The position numbers and the translations under genes are program-made. Below, one piece after another: positions 36,338 to 44,466 of a stretch of DNA of 51,542 nt (its first letter is position 1; every line of letters starts with the position of its first letter). The DNA is from Clostridiales bacterium. Its GTDB lineage: Bacteria > Bacillota > Clostridia > Lachnospirales > Lachnospiraceae. Under the pieces are notes generated by a model that searched no databases, was not told where the DNA came from, and was given only the letters and a program-made list of their open reading frames with translations. The stretch spans positions 1-51,542 of the forward strand of contig QAKV01000027.1 in the NCBI GenBank assembly GCA_003343625.1, given 5' to 3'.

Positions 36338-38104
36338 TCACATTTTCCGGAATCGCCCGTAGCGCTGCCGGGCCAGCTCCTCCCCGGAAAGCGGCAGATA
36401 GCGGGACAGGAATTCTTCCAACATCTCCCCCATGATCCGGGCGATCTTTTCCACATGTTTTTTCTCCGCTGGCTCCTCCTCCGGAATGATGCGCTCGATC
36501 AGCCCCATTTCCCTCAAATCCCGGGCGGTAATTTTCATCACTTCAGCGGCTTTCTGGGCCAGTCTGCTATCCTTCCAGAGGATGCTGGCAAATCCTTCCG
36601 GCGACAGGATGGAATACCCCGCATTTTCCATCATCCACACTTCATTGGCCACGGCCAGAGCCAGGGCTCCGCCGCTGCCTCCTTCCCCGATCAGGATGGA
36701 GAGCACGGGTACCTTCAGATCCGCCATCTCGAACAGGTTGCGGGCGATGGCCTCTCCCTGTCCCCTCTCCTCGGCCTCCATCCCGCAGAAAGCGCCGGGA
36801 GTATCCACGAAGCAGACGATGGGCCTGCCGAACTTCTCCGCCTGCTTCATCAGGCGAAGGGCCTTTCGGTAGCCGTCCGGCGAAGGCATTCCGAAGTTGC
36901 GCAACTGATTTTCCTTCGCGTTGCGCCCTTTCTCCTGACCGATCACGGTGACCGGAATTCCGCCTTCCCCTTTCGCTTTCCCCCCGGGGAAAAAGGTGGC
37001 AAGCCCCGCGATGATAGCGCCGTCGTCCCTGAAATACCGATCTCCGTGGAGCTCATAAAAGTCCGGAAACAGCGCCTGGATATAGTCGCTTGCTACGGGC
37101 CGTCTGGAACTTCTGGAAAGGGTCACGATGTCCCAGGCGCTCCGCTTTTCCGCCTCCGGATCGATCTTCTTTCCGGAAGCCGCAGCCGTTTTGGAATCCG
37201 GCGTCTCCGGGACGGCAGCTTCTTTCGGCGACTTGCTTTCGTGGAACCGAAGGATCCGGGCCAGCTCTTCCCGCATCTGAGGCCGTCTGACGATCCGATC
37301 CACGAAACCGTGCTCCAGCAAAAATTCCGCCCGCTGGAACCCTTCCGGCAGCTTCTGTCCGATGGTCTGTTCGATGACCCTGGGCCCCGCAAAGCCGATC
37401 AGCGCTCCGGGCTCCGCCAGGATGATATCCCCCAGCATGGCGAAGCTGGCCGTCACCCCTCCGGTGGTGGGATCCGTCAACACGCTCACGTACAAAAGGC
37501 CCGCTTCATGATGCTTTTTCAGCACGGCCGCAGTCTTTGCCATCTGCATCAGGGAAACCAGCCCCTCCTGCATCCGGGCGCCGCCGGAGCAGGCGAAAAG
37601 GATCACCGGCAGCTTCTCCTCGGTGGCCCGTTCCACCGCCAGGGCGATCTTTTCGCCCACATTATGCCCCATGCTGCTCATCAAAAAACGGGAATCGCAA
37701 ACGCCGATCACCGCCGGTTGCCCTTCGATGGTTCCCTTCCCGGTGACTATGGCCTCATCCAGCCCGGTCCTCTCCCTGGCCGCTTCCACTTTCTTCTCGT
37801 AGCCCGGAAACTCCAGCGGGTTGACAAAGGGCATCGTCTCGTTCCATTCCTCAAAGGATCCCTCGTCCAGCACCTGTTCCAGCCGCTTTCTGGCGGGTAC
37901 GCGGAAATAGGCGTGGCACTTCGGGCAGATGTAAAACTGCTGCCGCACATCCTCCGCATAAATCGGCCTTCCGCACTGGTTGCACTTCTTCCACATGCCT
38001 TCCGGAACGACGGGTTTCTCCCCTTCCGGCGCCTTCCTGGCCTGCTGAACCTGATGCACTTCGCCGATCAGCGTATAGGTTTTCTTGAACATTCCCTGAA
38101 GCAT
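36338..38104 (-). CDS. accDA: Acetyl-CoA carboxylase carboxyltransferase, fused beta-alpha subunits (AccDA)
   Basis: A 588-residue natural fusion. The first half is AccD: a zinc finger with Cys41, Cys44, Cys60 and Cys63, then PFVNPLEFPGYEKK, VIGVCDSRFLMSSMGHNVGE and ACSGGARMQEG. From about residue 325 the second half is AccA: SDYIQALFPDFYELHGDRYF, IVCFVDTPGAFCGMEAEERG and ILIGEGGSGGALALAVANEV. It transfers carboxyl from biotin to acetyl-CoA to give malonyl-CoA. The two subunits are separate proteins in most bacteria. It is downstream of accC, ten bases away, and ends the operon. Confidence 0.95.
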   Translation of the reverse strand: MLQGMFKKTYTLIGEVHQVQQARKAPEGEKPVVPEGMWKKCNQCGRPIYAEDVRQQFYICPKCHAYFRVPARKRLEQVLDEGSFEEWNETMPFVNPLEFPGYEKKVEAARERTGLDEAIVTGKGTIEGQPAVIGVCDSRFLMSSMGHNVGEKIALAVERATEEKLPVILFACSGGARMQEGLVSLMQMAKTAAVLKKHHEAGLLYVSVLTDPTTGGVTASFAMLGDIILAEPGALIGFAGPRVIEQTIGQKLPEGFQRAEFLLEHGFVDRIVRRPQMREELARILRFHESKSPKEAAVPETPDSKTAAASGKKIDPEAEKRSAWDIVTLSRSSRRPVASDYIQALFPDFYELHGDRYFRDDGAIIAGLATFFPGGKAKGEGGIPVTVIGQEKGRNAKENQLRNFGMPSPDGYRKALRLMKQAEKFGRPIVCFVDTPGAFCGMEAEERGQGEAIARNLFEMADLKVPVLSILIGEGGSGGALALAVANEVWMMENAGYSILSPEGFASILWKDSRLAQKAAEVMKITARDLREMGLIERIIPEEEPAEKKHVEKIARIMGEMLEEFLSRYLPLSGEELARQRYGRFRKM

Positions 38105-38114
38105 TTTCTATCTC

Positions 38115-39467
38115 CTATTCTGCGAGCTGTGGAAAATGGGCAGGAATGAAGTCCGTGCTCACATTGCCTTCCACGTAATCCCTGCTTCCCAAAATTTCAA
38201 ACTGAAAATCGATGTTCGTGTCGATTCCCTCGATGACCAGCTCTCCCAGGGCAGATCGCATCTTGGCGATGGCGGAAGGGCGATCCTTGTCCCACACGAT
38301 CAGCTTCAGCAGCATGGAATCATAATGGGCGGGAACCGTATATCCGCTGTAAATGGCCGTGTCCACCCGCACGCAGCGACCTCCTGGCAGATGGACGTTG
38401 GTGATCTTTCCCGGGCAGGGCATAAAATGCTTCTCAGGATTCTCCGCGTTGATCCTGCACTCGATGGCATGCCCCCGGATCGCCACGTCTTCCTGGGAAA
38501 AGGACAGCCGCTCTCCCGCCGCGATCCGGATCTGCTCCCGGATCAGATCCAGATCCGTCACGGCCTCCGTCACCGGATGTTCCACCTGAATGCGGGTATT
38601 CATCTCCATAAAATAGAAATTCCGATCCTCGTCCAGCAAAAATTCGATGGTTCCCGCGTTCACATAGCCCACCGCTTTCGCCGCGCGCACCGCCGTTTCT
38701 CCCATCCGCCTGCGGAGCTCCCCGGAAATCGCGCTGCAGGGGGATTCCTCCAGAAGCTTCTGGTGGCGCCGCTGGATGGAGCAGTCCCGCTCCCCCAGAT
38801 GCACCACATTGCCATGGCTGTCCGCCAGAATCTGGAATTCGATATGCCTGGGGTTTCTCACGTAGCGTTCCAGATACATAGCGCTGTCGGAAAACCCCTT
38901 TTCCGCCTCCAGCTGGGCGTTTTTGAAGTTCTGCAGGAAGTCCTCTTCGCTTTCGGAAAGGCGCATGCCTTTTCCCCCGCCCCCGGCGCTGGCCTTGATC
39001 ATGATGGGAAAGCCGATCTCTTTCGCCGCTTCCAACGCTTCTTTCGCATCATGGAAAGGCGCTTTGCTTCCGGGCACCACCGGAATTCCAGCTTCCATCA
39101 TGGTTTTCCTGGCCTCCGCCTTATTTCCCATCTTCTCGATGATTTCCGCGTCCGGCCCGATGAAAGCGATGTTGCATTTGCCGCAGAGCGCGGCGAAATG
39201 CGCATTTTCGGACAGAAAGCCGAATCCCGGGTGAATGGCCTGGGCGCCGGTAGCCACGGCCGCGCTCAAAATCCGTTCCATATCCAGATAGCTCTCCGAA
39301 GAGGGCGCGGGCCCGATGCAGATGGCCTCATCCGCCAACATCGTGTGCAGCGCTTCCCGATCCGCCTCCGAATAGACGGCCACCGTCTGGATGCCCATCT
39401 CCCGGCAGGCGCGGATGATCCGCACCGCGATTTCCCCCCTGTTGGCGATCAGAATCTTTTCAAACAT
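38115..39467 (-). CDS. accC: Biotin carboxylase subunit of acetyl-CoA carboxylase
   Basis: A 450-residue ATP-grasp enzyme. It has KILIANRGEIAVRIIRACRE, AIHPGFGFLSENAHFAALCG, the Gly-rich ATP loop IKASAGGGGKGMRLSESEED and the biotin/bicarbonate region FMEMNTRIQVEHPVTEAVTD. It carboxylates biotin on AccB. Full length for the family. It is ten bases downstream of accB and ten upstream of accDA. Confidence 0.97.
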   Translation of the reverse strand: MFEKILIANRGEIAVRIIRACREMGIQTVAVYSEADREALHTMLADEAICIGPAPSSESYLDMERILSAAVATGAQAIHPGFGFLSENAHFAALCGKCNIAFIGPDAEIIEKMGNKAEARKTMMEAGIPVVPGSKAPFHDAKEALEAAKEIGFPIMIKASAGGGGKGMRLSESEEDFLQNFKNAQLEAEKGFSDSAMYLERYVRNPRHIEFQILADSHGNVVHLGERDCSIQRRHQKLLEESPCSAISGELRRRMGETAVRAAKAVGYVNAGTIEFLLDEDRNFYFMEMNTRIQVEHPVTEAVTDLDLIREQIRIAAGERLSFSQEDVAIRGHAIECRINAENPEKHFMPCPGKITNVHLPGGRCVRVDTAIYSGYTVPAHYDSMLLKLIVWDKDRPSAIAKMRSALGELVIEGIDTNIDFQFEILGSRDYVEGNVSTDFIPAHFPQLAE

Positions 39468-39477
39468 TTTTTGTCCC

Positions 39478-39966
39478 TCAACCGATGGAAAACAGGGGCT
39501 GACCGTACTCCACCACCTGGCCGTTTTCCACGAAAATTTCCTTTACTGTACCGTCTCTGTCGCTGGTAACTTCGTTCATCAGCTTCATGGCTTCGATGAT
39601 GCCGATCACCTGACCCTTTTTCACCGTTTCGCCGACCCGCACGAAGGGCTCTTCTTCCGGGGAAGGAGAATTATAGAACATCCCTACCAGAGGAGCCTTG
39701 ATGATGTGCCCTTCCTCCTGAGGAGTCTCCGCTCCCTGGGGCGCGGCCTGGGCATGCGGATGTCCGGCCGTTTCCCACATCTCTTCTTCCGCCAGCTGCC
39801 CGCCCGGCTGAACCTGCGCGCCGCCTTCCTGCCGTGCGTTTTCATGGCCGGGCTGGCCATACTCCTTTTTTATCACAATCCGCTTCCCGTTCTCTTCCAG
39901 TTCCAGGCAGGTGAGACCGTGCCTGGAAAAAGTCTGGATCAGCTCGTTGACTTCCTGCATGTTCAT
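39478..39966 (-). CDS. accB: Biotin carboxyl carrier protein
   Basis: The 162-residue BCCP has an N-terminal domain (NELIQTFSRHGLTCLELEEN), a flexible Gln/Gly/Ala/Pro linker (about 40-85) and a biotinyl domain. In that domain Lys128 of EAMKLMNEV is biotinylated, and APLVGMFYNSPSPEEEPFVR supplies the thumb. It is the first gene of the acc operon, behind a consensus promoter and FabT-like palindrome. Confidence 0.96.
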   Translation of the reverse strand: MNMQEVNELIQTFSRHGLTCLELEENGKRIVIKKEYGQPGHENARQEGGAQVQPGGQLAEEEMWETAGHPHAQAAPQGAETPQEEGHIIKAPLVGMFYNSPSPEEEPFVRVGETVKKGQVIGIIEAMKLMNEVTSDRDGTVKEIFVENGQVVEYGQPLFSIG

Positions 39967-40004
39967 TGCAAAATCCGCCTTTCCATCCGCTATATTCTTC
40001 TAAT

Positions 40005-40026
40005 TTCAAATATTTTGAATTTCAAA
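40005..40026. promoter_or_regulatory. FabT-like operator palindromes at the acc promoter
   Basis: Two overlapping palindromes: TTCAAA-TAT-TTTGAA (40005-40019) and TTTGA-ATT-TCAAA (40014-40026). The second matches the TTTGA-N3-TCAAA core of FabT, the MarR-type repressor of fatty-acid genes in Firmicutes. They cover the expected transcription start (about 40028), where binding would block RNA polymerase. Confidence 0.6.
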
Positions 40027-40034
40027 CTATATTT

Positions 40035-40063
40035 ACTATAATGATTCCCTTCCCTTTTGTCAA
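40035..40063 (-). promoter_or_regulatory. acc operon promoter
   Basis: Perfect TTGACA (40058-40063), 17-base spacer, TATAGT (40035-40040) on the minus strand, about 70 bases before the accB start. Confidence 0.85.
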
Positions 40064-40088
40064 GTAGAAAGCGAAAGGATTTCCCGCA

Positions 40089-40142
40089 ACTGGCCTGTTC
40101 TAAAAAACACAAAATGGTACTTTCTCTCAAGCCAGTTTTGTG
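40089..40142 (+). promoter_or_regulatory. Candidate MocR/PdxR-type operator region before the B6 genes
   Basis: Interleaved dyads ACTGGC/GCCAGT (40089-40094, 40131-40136) and CACAAAA/TTTTGTG (40108-40114, 40136-40142), plus direct repeats TGGCCTGTT and TGGTACTTT 24 bases apart. A TATACT -10 follows at 40143-40148. MocR regulators bind such spaced direct repeats upstream of vitamin B6 genes. No mocR gene is in the window, so this is tentative. Confidence 0.35.
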
Positions 40143-40210
40143 TATACTGTGTGTAAGGAAAACAATCCGGACTGAATCGTTTCCGAAAATCAGACTATGA
40201 GGTGATTGGT

Positions 40211-40813
40211 ATGAAGAATGAAAGAATACAGAAACTGGTGCTGACCGGCGTCTTCGCCGCGCTCTCTTACGCGATTTTTACTTTCCTGCAGTTTAAAATC
40301 CCGCTGCCGGGCGGAGATGCCACTTCCATCCACCTGGGCAACGCCGTCTGCGTACTGGCTGCCCTGATTCTGGGAGGCTTCTACGGCGGCCTGGCCGGCG
40401 CCATCGGGATGACCATCGGCGACCTGCTGGATCCCATCTACGTCGTCTATGCGCCCAAAACCTTTTTGCTTAAACTGTGCATCGGCCTGATCGTCGGGCT
40501 GATCGCCCACAGGCTGGGACGCATCACCCACAAGACCGACCGGAAGAACATCTGCAGATGGGTTCTCCTGGCGGCCCTGGGAGGACTGCTTTTCAACACC
40601 GTGTTCGATCCGCTGGTGGGCTATCTGTATAAGCTGCTCATTCTCGGAAAACCTGCGGCACAGATCGCCCTCACTTGGAACGTGCTTTCCACCGGCATCA
40701 ATACAGTTATCTCCACCATCGTATCCGTGGTCGTCTATATGGCCCTGCTGCCTTCGCTGAAAAAAACCGGACTGTTCTTTACTATCGGGAAAGAAAAGAG
40801 TAAAATGGAGTAA
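40211..40813 (+). CDS. ECF transporter S-component, probable vitamin B6 uptake
   Basis: A 200-residue membrane protein with six hydrophobic segments. It has the S-component features LVLTGVFAALSYAIFTFLQF, then the substrate loop PGGDATSIHLGNAVCVLAAL and GGFYGGLAGAIGMTIGDLLD. Such proteins bind a vitamin and dock to the shared EcfAAT energising module. The next gene encodes pyridoxamine kinase, 42 bases away, so pyridoxal/pyridoxine is the likely substrate (PdxU-type). ATG 40211 is seven bases after GAGGT; the GTG at 40202 lies within that site. No Ecf ATPase genes are nearby, as in group II ECF systems. Confidence 0.85.
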   Translation: MKNERIQKLVLTGVFAALSYAIFTFLQFKIPLPGGDATSIHLGNAVCVLAALILGGFYGGLAGAIGMTIGDLLDPIYVVYAPKTFLLKLCIGLIVGLIAHRLGRITHKTDRKNICRWVLLAALGGLLFNTVFDPLVGYLYKLLILGKPAAQIALTWNVLSTGINTVISTIVSVVVYMALLPSLKKTGLFFTIGKEKSKME

Positions 40814-40855
40814 AGCGCAGTTTTGCGCGATCCATTTGAAAGGAGATTTCCCCTC

Positions 40856-41764
40856 ATGAAATACCGGATTCCGCCCAAGGTTGCTATGATCAACAGCTTC
40901 GCAGGGTATGGCCGCTGCTCCACCACGGAGGTGGTTCCGATTCTGAGCGCCATGAAAGTGCAGGTTTGTCCTGTCCCCACCGCTGTTTATTCCAACCATA
41001 CCGGATTCCCTTCCTATTATTGTCATGATTTTACCGGGCAGCTCCCCGGCTATCTGGAACAGTGGGAGCGGCTCGGTCTCTCTTTCGACGGAATTTATGT
41101 AGGCCTTCTGGGACAAAAAGAGCAGATCCCGGTAGTCGCGGATTTCATCCGCCACCAAAGGCTGCGCGGATGCCCTCTGGTGCTGATCGACCCCATCATG
41201 GGGGATCACGGGAACACCTATCGCCCCGTCAGCCCCGAATACTGCGAGGGTCTGAAAGAGCTCGTTCGCCTGGCCGACATCATCACGCCCAATATCACCG
41301 AAGCCTGCCTGCTGACCGGCGCCCGCTACAAGGATAACGGCTGGCGGCAGGAAGAGCTGGCCGACATCTGCGAAAAGCTGCACGCTTTCGGCCCCGACAA
41401 GGTGGCCATCACCGGACTGCGGCGCCGCTCCCCTCAGGGCTATTATGACAGCTTCATCAATTTCGTTTCTCAACGCCGTCCGGGAAGCGGCTCTTTGGAA
41501 ACCACCAGCACCGTCACCCGCACCGCCGGCCCATCCAGACACGGCACAGGGGATATTTTCGCCGCCATCGTCGCCGGCGACGCAGTCAGAGGAGGAGACT
41601 TCGTCGCTTCCGTGGAGAAGGCCGCTTCCTTCATCAGCCTGTGCATCCACGCGTCGGACGAGCTCGGTATCCCCGAATACGACGGCATCTGCTTCGAGAA
41701 CTTTCTCGGCGCCCTGATCCCGCCGGATGAGCCAAATGCCCCGCAACGGGCTGATGCGACATGA
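40856..41764 (+). CDS. pdxY: Pyridoxamine/pyridoxal kinase
   Basis: A 302-residue ribokinase-fold kinase. The motifs are VAMINSFAGYGRCSTTEVVP, TAVYSNHTGFPSYYCHDFTG, LVLIDPIMGDHGNTY, DIITPNITEACLLTG and SRHGTGDIFAAIVAGDA (the GTGD anion hole with catalytic Asp). It phosphorylates B6 vitamers as part of PLP salvage. ATG 40856 follows AAAGGAG by ten bases. It is translated with the upstream S-component. It converges on the kdpE-like gene, whose stop is 33 bases beyond. Confidence 0.9.
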   Translation: MKYRIPPKVAMINSFAGYGRCSTTEVVPILSAMKVQVCPVPTAVYSNHTGFPSYYCHDFTGQLPGYLEQWERLGLSFDGIYVGLLGQKEQIPVVADFIRHQRLRGCPLVLIDPIMGDHGNTYRPVSPEYCEGLKELVRLADIITPNITEACLLTGARYKDNGWRQEELADICEKLHAFGPDKVAITGLRRRSPQGYYDSFINFVSQRRPGSGSLETTSTVTRTAGPSRHGTGDIFAAIVAGDAVRGGDFVASVEKAASFISLCIHASDELGIPEYDGICFENFLGALIPPDEPNAPQRADAT

Positions 41765-41797
41765 TAGACATGATAATGGAAAGCGGAGCAGCTCCCC

Positions 41798-42499
41798 TCA
41801 TTCTTCCTCCGCCATCCGGTATCCCACGCCGATCTCCGTATAAATATACTGGGGTTCGGCCGGATTTTTCTCCAGCTTGCGGCGGATGTTCGCCATGTTG
41901 ACGCGCAGGATCCGGTTGTTGTCATCCATATAAGGCCCCCACACATGGGCGATGATGGCGTCATATGTCACCACCCTCCCCGCATTGGCGGCCAGGAAGG
42001 CCACAATTTTATACTCCACCTGGGTCAAATGGACTTCCGCTCCGTTTGCCTTCACTATTCTTTTCCCGAAATCCAGCTGAAGCCCTCCGGTGATGAACAC
42101 GTTGTCCGCCTTTTGAATTCCCGTCGCCGCAGCCCCGTGGCGCAGCGCGGTTCGGATGCGGGCCATCAGCTCCGGAGAACCGACCGGCTTGGTGATATAG
42201 TCATCGGCTCCCAGATCCAGGGCTTCCACCTTCTCTTTCTCCTGATTTCTGGCCGAGAGCACGATGATGGGCATCCCGGACCATTCCCGCACTTTTCGGA
42301 TCACTTCCATCCCGTCCAGATCCGGAAGGCCCAGATCCAGCAGGATGAGATCCGGGCACAGGGACGCCGCCAGGGCGATCCCTTCCTTTCCCAGACGGGT
42401 ACTCACCGCTTTATAGTTCTGCGCCCTCAGGCTCGTGGCGATGAAATCCGCGATATTCTCTTCGTCCTCTATGATCAGTACCGTCGCTTTTGTCTGCAT
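41798..42499 (-). CDS. KdpE-like OmpR-family response regulator
   Basis: The 233-residue regulator has a receiver domain with Asp55 as phosphoacceptor (LILLDLGLPDLDG), acidic residues EDEEN at the start, and Lys in DDYITKPVG. A winged-helix domain begins near residue 130, with LTQVEYKIVAFLAANAGRVV and RILRVNMANIRRKLEKNP. The linker and the VWGPYMDDNN recognition region are typical of KdpE, the potassium-uptake regulator. It lies six bases after the sensor gene. The kdpFABC pump genes are absent from the window. Confidence 0.9.
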   Translation of the reverse strand: MQTKATVLIIEDEENIADFIATSLRAQNYKAVSTRLGKEGIALAASLCPDLILLDLGLPDLDGMEVIRKVREWSGMPIIVLSARNQEKEKVEALDLGADDYITKPVGSPELMARIRTALRHGAAATGIQKADNVFITGGLQLDFGKRIVKANGAEVHLTQVEYKIVAFLAANAGRVVTYDAIIAHVWGPYMDDNNRILRVNMANIRRKLEKNPAEPQYIYTEIGVGYRMAEEE

Positions 42500-42505
42500 T
42501 CTTCC

Positions 42506-43597
42506 TCATTCCCTGGGCAGTGTAAAAAAGATTTCCGCCCCCTCTTCATGATTATGCGCCTGGATCTTGCCCCCGTGCGCCGTAATGATCGTCTTGCAGA
42601 TGGACAAGCCGATGCCCATCCCCCGATAGCTGTCCGCCTCGCCGTTTCCCGTGGACGCCTCGCCGTCGAACACAGTTTCCAGCCGTTCGGGCGAGATCCC
42701 CGTCCCGTAATCTTTCACGCAGAAAGTGACGAATCTCTCGTCCGCGCTGGTATACAGCTCCATCCCCCTGTCGCTGTGGGCATGATAGAAGGCGTTTTCC
42801 ATCAGGTTGATGAGCACCTGCTCGATGAGCATGGCATCCATGGGAATCATGATGAACTCATCCGGCAGACTGACCTTTACTTTTGCCTCCGGGATCCTCT
42901 TCTTCAGCCGCTGCACCGCTTCCGACATCACCTCTTCCACCGGCTCCAGCGACTTGTTCACGCTGGCCGAATCGTTCCGGATCCGCGTCACCGTGAGCAG
43001 ATTCTCCACCATGTTCAAAAGCCAGTTCGCATCCTCTCCGATATGCCTGACCATCTCCCTCTTCTTATCGTCCGATAAAAACGGCTCGTTTTCCAGATAA
43101 GAACTGCTGGCGCCGATGATCCCTGTCAGAGGCGTTCGCAGATCATGGGATACCGCCCGCAGCAGATTGGCCCGCATCTTCTCCTTTTCCGCCTCCATCA
43201 GCTTTTTCTCCTGGCTCGCCAGGATGCCGGACTGCTGCTTGGTATAGGAGGTGACGGCGCTGACTGCCACAGCGATGACCAGCATGCAAAAAAAAGTTAC
43301 CGGATATCCCTTCATGGAAAAATCCCAGCAAAAGTAGGGATAGGTGAACAGATAATTGACGCAGCCGACGCTGACCATGGCGGCCACGATCCCCGGCACA
43401 TATCCCCGTGTGAATCTGGGAATGAAAATCAGTGCCACCGTATAGAACATCACGATGTTTACCGTTCCTTCCGACAGCATGTGGTACAGCCATGCCACCG
43501 CCGTCACTCCCGCCAGAATCGCCGTCGTCACCAGCGTATTCTTCCAGGTGATCTCCCACTTTTCCCGCCACCAGCTTCCGCTGCGGTATTTTTTCAT
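42506..43597 (-). CDS. KdpD-like sensor histidine kinase, short form
   Basis: A 363-residue kinase. It has a DUF4118 membrane domain of three to four helices (TLVTTAILAGVTAVAWLYHM, NIVMFYTVALIFIPRF), then HisKA with the phosphoacceptor His in LLRAVSHDLRTPLTGIIGAS. The HATPase has NLMENAFYHAH, KDYGTGIS and GMGIGLSICKTIITAHGG. Full-length KdpD has a roughly 370-residue N-terminal KdpD/Usp domain that is missing here. I chose ATG 43597 (GGAG six bases upstream) because the longer frame runs into a terminator at 43643-43675. Confidence 0.88.
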   Translation of the reverse strand: MKKYRSGSWWREKWEITWKNTLVTTAILAGVTAVAWLYHMLSEGTVNIVMFYTVALIFIPRFTRGYVPGIVAAMVSVGCVNYLFTYPYFCWDFSMKGYPVTFFCMLVIAVAVSAVTSYTKQQSGILASQEKKLMEAEKEKMRANLLRAVSHDLRTPLTGIIGASSSYLENEPFLSDDKKREMVRHIGEDANWLLNMVENLLTVTRIRNDSASVNKSLEPVEEVMSEAVQRLKKRIPEAKVKVSLPDEFIMIPMDAMLIEQVLINLMENAFYHAHSDRGMELYTSADERFVTFCVKDYGTGISPERLETVFDGEASTGNGEADSYRGMGIGLSICKTIITAHGGKIQAHNHEEGAEIFFTLPRE

Positions 43598-43642
43598 CTT
43601 TTTCTCCATTTCCAAAGCGATTTTTGCCGGGTGTATCGCGCA

Positions 43643-43675
43643 AAAACAGGGCTGCCGCATCGCTGCCACAGCCCC
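43643..43675 (-). terminator. Terminator between flavin reductase and kdpD-like genes
   Basis: Leftward, GGGCTG and CAGCCC pair across a 14-base loop, followed by TGTTTTT. It lies just after the flavin reductase stop, implying the KdpDE pair has its own promoter or depends on read-through. Confidence 0.6.
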
Positions 43676-43681
43676 GCTCCT

Positions 43682-44185
43682 TCAGTCATTCACGATTACC
43701 TTTTCGATCCGGCCGATATAAAGGGTGTGAAAATCCTTCTGCGGATACCATCTCTCCACCACCGAAGGGTCACAGAAAGAACTCTCTTCCATGGGCCCGG
43801 CGAACTGTTTCCGACAGATGAGCGTAATCCGGCTCTCCGCGAATACCGGCGCGCCGTCCACGATCCTCTCCGTCAGGCCGCATTTCGCGATTTTATCCTC
43901 GTCCCTGCCGGAAACCGTTCCCATATAGTTCATGATCTCTTTCTTCTCCTTCGGGAAAATGCTCAGGGAAAAGGTCTGAACCCGATCCAGGAACTCCTTC
44001 GTATAGCGCTGGGGGCGGATCACGATGAATGCGGAAGGCTTCCCCCACATCACGCCCAGGCTTCCCCAGCTGGCCGTCATGGCGTTGCTCTTTTCTCCGT
44101 CGTTTGCCGCGACCAGCAGCCACTGATTCCCGATCAGGTCAAAAACGTTCTCCGAAAGCTCCTCCGGTCTGATCTCTCTTTCCAT
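43682..44185 (-). CDS. Flavin reductase family protein (flavoredoxin-like)
   Basis: The 167-residue protein has the FMN-binding split-barrel features NVFDLIGNQWLLVAANDGEK, NAMTASWGSLGVMWGKPSAF and IRPQRYTKEFLDRVQTFSLS. The TASWG region holds FMN phosphate in flavoredoxins and related reductases. Physiological partner unknown. ATG 44185 lies eight bases after GGAGG. It is 22 bases downstream of the PspC gene. Confidence 0.85.
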   Translation of the reverse strand: MEREIRPEELSENVFDLIGNQWLLVAANDGEKSNAMTASWGSLGVMWGKPSAFIVIRPQRYTKEFLDRVQTFSLSIFPKEKKEIMNYMGTVSGRDEDKIAKCGLTERIVDGAPVFAESRITLICRKQFAGPMEESSFCDPSVVERWYPQKDFHTLYIGRIEKVIVND

Positions 44186-44207
44186 TCCCAAACCCTCCTG
44201 TCGATCG

Positions 44208-44417
44208 TCAGTCCACGATTCCGTCATCCTCCGGGATGATCACCGAAAGGACGAAATATAAAATCAGTCCTAAAAATCCCGCTCCCGCGATCAGGCTTAT
44301 CGCCACATAGAGTACGCGGATCACCGTAGGATCGATGCCCGTATACGTGCCGAGGCCTCCGCACACGCCGCAGACCATCCGGTTGGAAGCGGAACGATAC
44401 AGCTTTTTCTGACTCAT
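44208..44417 (-). CDS. PspC domain membrane protein
   Basis: The 69-residue protein is a single PspC domain: KKLYRSASNRMVCGVCGGLG, then YTGIDPTVIRVLYVAISLIA, a hydrophobic stretch and a short acidic tail. PspC-type proteins sit in the membrane and take part in envelope stress responses. GAGG is eight bases before ATG 44417. It follows the PadR-HAAS-DUF4097 genes, a frequent association. Confidence 0.9.
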   Translation of the reverse strand: MSQKKLYRSASNRMVCGVCGGLGTYTGIDPTVIRVLYVAISLIAGAGFLGLILYFVLSVIIPEDDGIVD

Positions 44418-44466
44418 CTTCTTCGCCTCACTTTCTGCCGGGCAGTTTCAAACCGCCCGTATTATC

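Noticed and set aside
34135..38149. Long plus-strand frames opposite the GH92 and accDA genes
   Set aside because: No start signals, no recognisable domains, and they mirror well-supported genes.
40089..40142. Interleaved dyads as a pseudoknot riboswitch
   Set aside because: The best -10 box lies downstream of the dyads, so they would not be transcribed. A DNA operator is the better reading.
40190..41746. 518-codon minus-strand frame opposite the S-component and pdxY
   Set aside because: Low-complexity Gln/Asp/Gly composition and no ribosome site; both plus-strand genes have clear motifs and ribosome sites.
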